Origin: Brachycybe producta
Lineage: Eukaryota > Arthropoda > Diplopoda > Playtdesmida > Andrognathidae
Length of the DNA: 64,000 nt
Reading direction: 5' to 3'
Assembly: GCA_036925085.1 (NCBI GenBank)
Contig: JAUPFP010000022.1
Span: 1,627,501-1,691,500 of the forward strand
The notes beneath the pieces are model-generated. The model saw only the letters and a list, made by a program, of their open reading frames with translations, was not told the origin of the DNA and ran no database searches. Made by a program: the position numbers and the translations under genes. Of this stretch, positions 57,273-64,000 are shown in pieces. Position 1 is the stretch's first letter, and the number at the start of each line of letters is the position of its first letter.

Positions 57273-57627
57273 TAGAACTAGAAACCACTTTAAAAAATCC
57301 AATGTAAATTCATCTTAAAAACTGTAACACCACTTAGGTCTTTATCAGATTTTCTTCATTTTTTTGGCCACATTTAATGTCTTACTTGGATTAATCCGAT
57401 TAAAAGCTTTAAATCTTTAAAACAATCTAAACTCCTTCAAGCTCTAATTATTTAAACACATTTAAAAGGAAAACGACACCAAAAGTTGGTTCACTTTGAA
57501 TCACAAAATCTGATGACTCAAAAATCTCTTCCCATCCATGTCTAATTTTCACATTCCCAATTTTTAGACAAAAAAAAACAAACCCCCCCCACCCACAACA
57601 GAAATGACTGAAATATCAATCAAAAGG

Positions 57628-57834
57628 ACAGGCATTTAGACATCGGGAAGAACTTCAGTTGGCTCCGCCCTTTTTTATGACGACCGGCAACTTCTAATTG
57701 GTTGGTTATGTAGTCTGACGTCACATGCTCCGCCCTTTTCAACGTCGAACCACACAATAAACCAATTAGAAGTTGCCAGTCGTCATAAAAAGGGCGGAGC
57801 CAACTGAAGTTCTTCCCGATTTCTAAATGCCTGT
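57628..57834. mobile_element. M1 palindromic MITE copy, exact 9-bp target duplication
   Basis: ACAGGCATTTAGACATCGGG start, GATTTCTAAATGCCTGT end, 207 bp. ATCAAAAGG flanks both sides (57619-57627 and 57835-57843). Confidence 0.93.
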
Positions 57835-57989
57835 ATCAAAAGGTTTTCTTGCAAAATAAACCATTAGGCCAATTGACGTCGATTGTGCCAAATGACCTAT
57901 TCGCAATGAAATGTGTTAACAAGACAGATCTTAAAATGATTTTTTTAATAAGAACTCCGGTTATTTTGCATTTTTAAAAGAGCAACCAC

Positions 57990-58790
57990 TTAAAGAGTAA
58001 TTGAAAGTGGGTTAGAAACTAGAACGGGTAGCATGAATCACTTATAGTATTTTTCATCTTGATATCTTTCAAAATAAACTTTTTATAAGACAAACATTGA
58101 AAAATACTGTTTTGCTTAATCTTGGGTTATTTACAACCGGCCATAAAAAGTTTATTTTGAAAGATATCAACATAAAATTAACCTTGAGTGATTGGAGCTA
58201 CCCTTCTAGTTTCTAAAACCACATTCAACTTCTCTTGAGTTGTTTTATGTCCAGCTGATTCTCGACTTGTTGATTATTCTGCGTTTCAGCAAACTGAAAT
58301 AAAACGTTCATTTTGAAAAATACCAACATGAAATTATTTTTAAGTGGTTTAATTACTATTTTAATTTCTAAAACACTTTCAAGGTGCAAATTAAGAGAAA
58401 CTTGGAAGTGTTTTAGAAACTAGAATAGTAAAGGCGACGCTTGAAAATATTTTCTTTTAAAATATACTTTTTGAAGACAAACTGACAATTATAAAAAGCT
58501 TCTTTTAAAAGATACCAATATGAAAATATATTTTCGAAATTGAGCTACCCTTCTAGTTTCTAAAAAAAAACACTTTCAAGTTTCACTGAATTTTAACTTC
58601 TGAAAGACAAAATTAATCAAAGATTTCGAGAAACGTTTTACACTTTAAAACCACTTTAATAAGACTAAACTTTGAAAGTGTTTTTATAAACTAGAAGGGT
58701 AGCTCAAATCACTGAAACATATTTTTTAGTGAAAATCTCTAAAAGCGATTAAGTTACTCTTCTAGTATGTAAGAAGAGTTCCAAATTGTT
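57990..58790. mobile_element. Cluster of M5 hairpins
   Basis: At least three hairpins: about 58005-58225, 58405-58575 and 58675-58775. Arms are GTTAGAAACTAGAACGGGTA or TTTTAGAAACTAGAATAG, with right arms such as ACCCTTCTAGTTTCTAAA. Inner stems are ATATCTTTCAAAATAAACTT / AAGTTTATTTTGAAAGATAT. Confidence 0.8.
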
Positions 58791-58865
58791 TGTTGTCACT
58801 TCTAAAAACAGAAAAAATAACAAAAATGTTTCAAATTGCATCATAATTAATGTGAAAGTACTTAC

Positions 58866-59099
58866 TTTACTGTATTGTTGAAAATGACCAGGTCCAGATG
58901 GATGTTCCCATTGGCTGCTTTCCTTTCGACGAAAAATTTGACGTTTCGTCAGTGGATCATAATCGGACGATTGTTCGACGTTACGAAGCCGAAATGGAGC
59001 CACAACATTACAATGAGTGGGTTTAATGACCACTAGACCGCCACCGATGCCGCCGCGGCCGCCACCACCACCACCACCAACGGGAGAAGAACATTTCAT
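58866..59099 (-). CDS. Large gene, exon 1 coding part (residues 1-78, start codon)
   Basis: ATG at 59099-59097 with A at -3 and A at +4. The 31-nt leader within the exon (59130-59100) has an in-frame TAA, fixing this ATG as the start. The exon itself begins after an acceptor-like TTTTTTTTTTCCAG, so at least one non-coding exon should lie upstream. The donor is AAA|GTAAGTAC, phase 0. Protein: M-K-C-S-S-P-V, glycine run, VVAPFRLRNVEQ, DYDPLTKRQIFRRKESSQWE. No signal peptide. Confidence 0.85.
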
Positions 59100-59208
59100 G
59101 CTCGGCAATAATCGATATTAATTATTCCCTCTGGAAAAAAAAAATTACAATAATTGTCACTACAAAGTTTATTTTGAAAGATATGAACACGAGAAAGCAA
59201 TTGTGATG

Positions 59209-59520
59209 CATAGGGCTCGGATTTTTATGCAATTATCAAGCAAATGTTTCTTCAAGACCAATTGTGTAGTAACAATCCCCAGTTTAGATCAACCAACAAT
59301 TATGGTTTTTTTTTTTCAATCAAAAACACTGGTTAGAGGCTAGAACTCAAGTTGATAGTAACTGATAGTAAAATAGCCTCTAACCAGCTTTTTTTGATTA
59401 GAAAAAGTATAATTGCAGTTAATTTTTCTAATGATTATGATTACTTCACAATTGGCACTTGGGGCCACACATTGAGAAACACTTGCTCGATATTGCATAC
59501 AAATCCTAGCCCCCTTAGTG
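59209..59520. mobile_element. M2 palindromic element
   Basis: AGGGCTCGGATTTTTATGCA start; TGCATACAAATCCTAGCCC end. Inner right arm CACAATTGGCACTTGGGGCC; centre GGTTAGAGGCTAG / TAGCCTCTAACC. Confidence 0.8.
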
Positions 59521-59741
59521 ATGCGTATTTGACTGAAGAATGTGTTGCAGTTATCATTCCAGTTTCTATAACGCTGTTAAAAAGCAGTTTAAAAACTAGA
59601 AGGGGGTAGGAGTAGCTCCATCACTTAAGAATATTTTCATGTTTCAAGGTATCTTTTTAAAATAAGCTTAATTTTTTAGATCATTTTCAAAATGATTTCT
59701 AGTCTATAAAAAGTTTATTTTGAAAGATATCAACATGATAA

Positions 59742-60350
59742 GCAGGGTAAGGGAGGTTCATATGCAAATGCATGTTTAGTATTCTGGCTCAGAATTCATG
59801 CTAAATGAGATAGGAACATGATTCATATCATGCTGAAGCTAAAATATATGAATTTTATAATGCATGTTTTTGCATATTTTGCCAAAATTGGTAAAAAAAA
59901 AATAGGTGCATAAATTGTAATTTTTGCTATTTTTTCAAAAAAAAAAATAGATCTTAAAGAACTTTTGTCACTTTATGAAAATTGTGGAAATATACTGTTT
60001 ATAAGGGAGGAGGAACATAGAATCATGTTCATCTTATAAATGAAATTAACGATGAACTTGATACAAATGATACTCTGAACCACTTACACTCCTCCTCGTA
60101 TATCCTTTCATGTTGAGAGAAATTTTTCTAAATATTAAAATTTTTTGACAGAAAATTGATGAAGTTTTGAATTTAAAAATTAAAAAAATGTTGCTTTGTT
60201 GCCATTTTCTTCAATTTCCATGGGTGAAATTTTGAATAATATTTTTTTTATAGTGCATATTTAATGGCATATTTAGTTGTTTTTTGTTGCATGAATACAT
60301 GCATATTTTGTTGCTTTTAAGTGCATGAACCTCCTTGCCCTGATGATAAT
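59742..60350. mobile_element. M3 element, near-full-length copy
   Basis: Starts CAGGGTAAGGGAGGTTCATA and ends TGCATGAACCTCCTTGCCCTG-like. The internal core GAGGAGGAACATAGAATCAT (about 60006) matches the 7.9-8.5 kb copy in reverse orientation. Confidence 0.78.
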
Positions 60351-60359
60351 AAATGTACT

Positions 60360-61115
60360 ATTAAGTGATTCAGTTAGCATTCTAGTTTTTTTAATTAGAC
60401 TTTCAATTTCTATTTAGTGTTGCTCTTTTGAAACGCAGAACCAATCAGAATTTGAAATTCAGCCTAGCTCTTCATACAAAATAGTTTTAAAAAAAAATAA
60501 TTTTAATTATAAACTATTGGATATTTTAAAAAATAAACTATTCTCTAATACTGAAAAAAAAATGACATAAAAGAACTTTTATTTCTAAGGATTTCATATC
60601 GTACTTTTCTAGTTTCTAATAATTGAATCAGTTTCTAAAAAAAATAGTTTAAGTCCACTTTATAACCTTAATTTATGGATGAAAGACACTAAAGTTGGGT
60701 GTGGACAGTGCACCAACCTGTAAATGACCTTTCAACAAAAAAATATCTTACACAAAAGATCGCGGGGCCCCAAAACAGCTGTCTAGGGGCCTCGGGGCCT
60801 TTACCCTCTCATCTGAACACCCACATGACTAAAACCAAGAAGTCATTCACGCAGGACTTTTTTTTTCTAATTTAAAATTCAAGTGTAGGTGGATTTCAAA
60901 ATTAAATTTACTTTAAGAAAAAAACACTGAAAAAGTGAATCTGATTATGTTTTTTTTAATATTTTAAAAGTGAATTTAAATTTAATACACAAAATGGGTG
61001 TAGAACACAATTGGAATATATTTCTACATCAAAGTGAATGAACTGATAAGTTGCTTTTTATCTACATTTATTAAATTTATTAAGATGTTTTAAGGATAAA
61101 AATGAAAGTGTGTTA
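60360..61115. other. AT-rich DNA with M5 fragments
   Basis: M5-like right arms near 60380 and 60605. A slightly GC-richer patch at 60690-60830 (GCGGGGCCCC, GGGCCTCGGGGCC) is unexplained. No gene seen. Confidence 0.5.
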
Positions 61116-61121
61116 TAGGCC

Positions 61122-61760
61122 TACCTTGTACACAGTCATGAGTTAAATGAATTCAAATTAAATGTGTTTAGGTGAATTATACGGAATCCAGTTAAGGACA
61201 TGAACCAAATAAAAATTGACTTTTATTATTAATATTTTAAATTGAAATACTTAATCAATATTTTGTCAATAGTTTATATATTTAAGTATTAACTCAATAT
61301 TTTCAGATTATTAACTGAATAAATTGAATTCAACATGTTTGTCGACAATGACACATTGTTTGTTGGTCCTTCCCAGGGCTCTGTAGAATACGTTTATTAT
61401 TTAAATGCCTTTAAATTACCAGGTGTGTATTAGGTATTATACTTTGTACACACACACACACACACACACATGAGTTAAATGAATTCAATTTAAATGTGTT
61501 TTGGTGAATTTATACGGAATCCAGTTAAGGACATGTGAACCAAATAAAAAATGACTTATTATTAATATTTTAAATTGAAATACTAAATCAATATTTTGTC
61601 AATAGTTTTATATTTTATATTTAACTATTAACTCAATATTTTGAGATTATTAACTGAATAAATTGAATTCGACAACATATTGTTTGTATGTCCTTCACAG
61701 GGCTCTGTAGAACACGTTTATTATTTAAATGCATTTAAATTATCAGGTGTGTGTACTAGT
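61122..61760. mobile_element. Head-to-tail dimer of M4 elements
   Basis: Copy one (61122-61437) and copy two (61438-61760) each run from TTGTACACA / CATGAGTTAAATGAATTC through GGAATCCAGTTAAGGACAT and TTCACAGGGCTCTGTAGAA-type words to TTTAAATTACCAGGTGTGTA or TTTAAATTATCAGGTGTGTG. The junction carries (CA)n. Confidence 0.82.
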
Positions 61761-62490
61761 TATTAGAAACTAGAAATGGTAACTGACTCGTTTAACAGTT
61801 GGGTGATTTTTAAACTGCCATAAAAAAGCTTATTTTAAAAAAAATATCATCAAACATGAAATTATCCTGAAGTAGCTACCCCTTTCTAGTTTTCTAAAAA
61901 AACATTTTGAAATTTTTGCTTCTGAAAAATAGAAGGGCATTTTACATTTCAAAATCGACTTAAATGTCAAAAAAATGCAAATTTATAAAGAAAAGAAAAA
62001 ATTGAAAAATTTGGTTACTCTCTTGCCTTTTTCGGAAATAACATTAGGAAGAAACTGAAAGTGTTTTAGAAATTAGAACAGTAACTGAATCATAGACCGT
62101 CTGTTTAAAGTTGGGTGTATTTTCAAATTGAACAAAAAAAAAAAGCTTATGTTAAATTTTTTTTAATATCAACACGAAAATTACACTTAAGTGATTCAGC
62201 TACCCTTCTAGTTTCTAAAAACACTTTCTAAGTTTTTCTCAATGTTGCACTTGAAAGACGAAATAAAGAACATTTAAGAGAAACAAAGTATTTCAGAAAC
62301 TAGAAGAGTAAACAAATCATTGAAGGAGATTTTGCATTTTGACATCTTTAAAAATGAACTTTTTTTAATGGAAATTTAAAATGCGCCAATTTCACTTAAA
62401 AATGGTCATAAAACGATCATTTTAAAAATAGTAACATGAAATATCTTAAATAAATTCGGTTATTTTTCTAGTTTTTAAAACACTTTCCAG
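61755..62490. mobile_element. Cluster of M5 hairpins
   Basis: About three pairs: 61765-61905, 62055-62235 and 62295-62485. Inner stems are AAAAAGCTTATTTTAAA-like and ATTTTTAAAATGATCG-like; arms are TTTTAGAAATTAGAACAG and ACCCTTCTAGTTTCTAAA. Confidence 0.72.
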
Positions 62491-62825
62491 TTTCTCTCAA
62501 GTGTGAAGCCGTTTTCTTTCAGTGCATATTAATAGACTTTAATATTAAAGTGAACTCATTTCCATTCTCAATCAATCGTGTCAACAATTCAATTAAAAAG
62601 AGACGAATAAATTACTAATTAATGCAACAATAAAATCCTGTTTCTGAATATACAGTACTTCAATAAATGTTTACTTGAGATTTGACACGAAATTGAAAGT
62701 AAACCAGAAAAACAACAACCTTATCCCCTTTTTATCAAACAATAATTTGCCTATAAATTAGGCTAAAACTAAAAAAAAAAAAACACTAAATTCAGCTAAA
62801 ACTCTAATAAAAAGCAAAATTTATC
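62490..62825. other. AT-rich DNA, no gene seen
   Basis: Spacer between repeat clusters; nothing supportable. Confidence 0.5.
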
Positions 62826-62827
62826 TA

Positions 62828-63535
62828 ATACATTTGTACACACACACACATGAGTTAAATGAATTTAAATTAAATGTGTTTAGGTGAATTTATACGGAAT
62901 CCAGTTAAGGACAGGAACACCAAATAAAAATTGACTTTTATTATTAATATTTTAAAATTGAAATACTAAATCAATATTTTAATGTCAATACTTTATATAT
63001 AGGATATTTAAGTAAATTAACTCAATATTTTCAGATTATTAACTCAATATTTTCAGATTATTAACTCAACATTTTCAGATTATTAACTCAATATGTTCAG
63101 ATTATTAACTGAATAAATTAAATTCGACATATTGTTTGTTGGTCCTTCACAGGGCTCTGTAGAAGACGTTAATTATTTAAATGCATTTAAATTATCAGCT
63201 GTGTGTATTAGGTGTTATACTTTGTACACACACACGTGTTAAATAAATTCAAATTAAATGTGTTTAGGTAAATTATACGGAATCCAGTTAAGGACACATC
63301 AACACCAAATAAAAATTGACTTTATTATTAATATTTTAAATTGAAATACTAAATCACTATTTTTGTCAATAGTTTATCTTATTATATTTAAGTTAATTAA
63401 CTTAATATTTTCAGATTATTAACTGAATAATCTGAATTCGACGACATATTGTTCGCTTGTCCTTCACAGGGCTCTGTAGAACACGTTTATTATTTAAATG
63501 CATTTAAATTATCAGCTGTGTGTACTAGGTATAAC
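62828..63535. mobile_element. Second head-to-tail dimer of M4 elements
   Basis: Copies at 62828-63212 and 63213-63535. The first has an internal expansion in which TTTTCAGATTATTAACTCAA repeats about four times (63025-63110). Confidence 0.82.
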
Positions 63536-63579
63536 TTAACAGAAATGCCGATTAACTTTCATGATCAAAATTAAGAGAA

Positions 63580-64000
63580 ACTACAAAGTGTTTTAGAAAC
63601 TAGAATGGGTAGCTCAATCACTTAACAGTATTTGTTAAGTAAGCCTACTATTTTCATGTTTTGATATTTTTCAAAATAAACTTTACAGACATAAATTTAA
63701 AAATTTAAACTGACATAAGAAAAGCTTATTTTGAAAGATGTCAATATGAATTCAAAGGGTAGTAATTAATTATTGAAGCTCAATTCTCATATAAATATTT
63801 GAATCTTTTTTTTTTTAAAAAAAAACTATAACGTCGAATTCAGAGAGGGAAAAAAATACTTAAAATTTCATGTTTTTGTGGTATTTTTTAAAGTATGATT
63901 TCAACTTTTTTTTGTTTTATTATGGCTCAATTTTTTTTTTAAATAAATATGGCATCATTTCCTTTTTTTGAAAATACCTAATATGTAAAATAATAAATAG
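63580..64000. other. M5 hairpin and AT-rich end of window
   Basis: TTTTAGAAACTAGAATGGGT at 63590 begins an M5 copy with inner stem TTTTCAAAATAAACTTTA / AAGCTTATTTTGAAAGATG. The rest is A/T runs. Confidence 0.55.

Larger units (their letters stand above)
55261..58865 (-). other. Intron 1 of the large gene
   Basis: Contains an M4 copy (55.60-55.92 kb) with an inverted partial partner, a (AG)n run (56229-56249), a Helitron-like copy with an M1-derived insertion, a complete M1 copy and a cluster of M5 hairpins (57.99-58.79 kb). Confidence 0.65.
17026..59130 (-). other. Large 17-exon gene: modular tryptophan-motif protein, 2514 aa (whole-gene span)
   Basis: Coding exons in order: 58866-59099, 54994-55260, 53022-53138, 50063-50101, 45566-45595, 45279-45417, 44312-44463, 41627-43640, 40289-40885, 39128-39301, 33910-34440, 29883-30239, 27548-27754, 27084-27479, 25848-26096, 21681-22169, 17026-18578. 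They sum to 7545 nt (2514 codons plus stop), and every junction keeps frame. Intron phases are 0,0,0,0,0,1,0, then 1 for all nine others. All introns are GT-AG except the GC-AG intron after 40289. The product looks mostly disordered (Ser/Thr/Asp/Asn/Gly runs). Conserved-looking pieces are motif A (W-x-x-x-V/I-K/Q-L-K/R) and motif B (P-x-W-h-x-x-A-x-x-K..., then W-x-x-L-G at the exon edge). I do not recognise the family. A scaffold, for instance cytoskeletal, is a guess only. Missing exons or alternative forms are possible. Confidence 0.82.
59131..60400. other. Upstream flank of the large gene: M2, M5 and M3 copies, no promoter recognised
   Basis: No TATA/initiator arrangement can be assigned because a 5' UTR exon and its start site were not located. 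An M5 arm lies at 59585-59740. Confidence 0.5.

Overview
This is a window of AT-rich, repeat-dense nuclear DNA from a multicellular animal, most likely an invertebrate. An arthropod is my guess, not something the sequence proves. The case rests on GT-AG (and one GC-AG) spliceosomal introns from 68 nt to several kb, 30-39 nt microexons, abundant short inverted-repeat transposon relics, a Helitron-type 3' terminus and many minisatellites. I saw no bacterial operon structure, no CRISPR array and no rRNA; tRNAs were not searched exhaustively.

Two protein-coding genes can be supported. On the + strand, 11564-12808 is an intronless 414-codon gene of the ABHD1/2/3/15 alpha/beta-hydrolase group (closest in feel to ABHD15). 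Its nucleophile elbow reads G-Y-G-M-G, so the catalytic serine is replaced by glycine although the Asp and His are present. On the - strand, one large gene runs from about 59130 down to 17026. I assembled 17 coding exons whose phases and splice sites all agree, giving a 2514-residue, largely disordered protein I do not recognise by name. Two short tryptophan motifs recur in it: motif A, W-x-x-x-V/I-K/Q-L-K/R, and motif B, P-x-W-(hydrophobic)-x-x-A-x-x-K...W-x-x-L-G. Motif B repeatedly ends an exon, with the Gly codon of L-G split by a phase-1 intron. Exons 9-16 are all symmetric 1-1 exons and exons 2-5 all symmetric 0-0 exons.

Layout. 1-11.5 kb: no supported gene; tandem duplications, inverted-repeat elements, a long GA-rich simple repeat (9.18-9.85 kb) and a 29-bp satellite (10.37-11.17 kb) that abuts the hydrolase gene. 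11.56-12.81 kb: hydrolase gene. 12.8-17.0 kb: inverted-repeat elements, then a tandem duplication ending at the stop codon of the large gene. 17.0-59.1 kb: the large gene, its introns packed with short transposons and minisatellites. 59.1-64 kb: upstream of the first coding exon, where a 5' UTR exon and promoter should lie, possibly beyond the window; it is filled with repeat families.

Repeat families are named here for convenience. M1 is a ~205-bp palindromic element with 9-bp target duplications (Mutator-like behaviour). M2 is a ~300-bp palindrome beginning near GGGCTCGGATTTT. M3 is a ~620-bp element ending CAGGGCAAGGAGGTTCATG. M4 is a ~310-bp unit often found as dimers. M5 is a small hairpin with arms like TTTTAGAAACTAGAAGGGTA, present dozens of times. 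M6 has ends GGGTCCAGACAAGAACAG. Two DINE/Helitron-like copies are also present, one inserted into an M4 copy. The two genes show no evident functional link.
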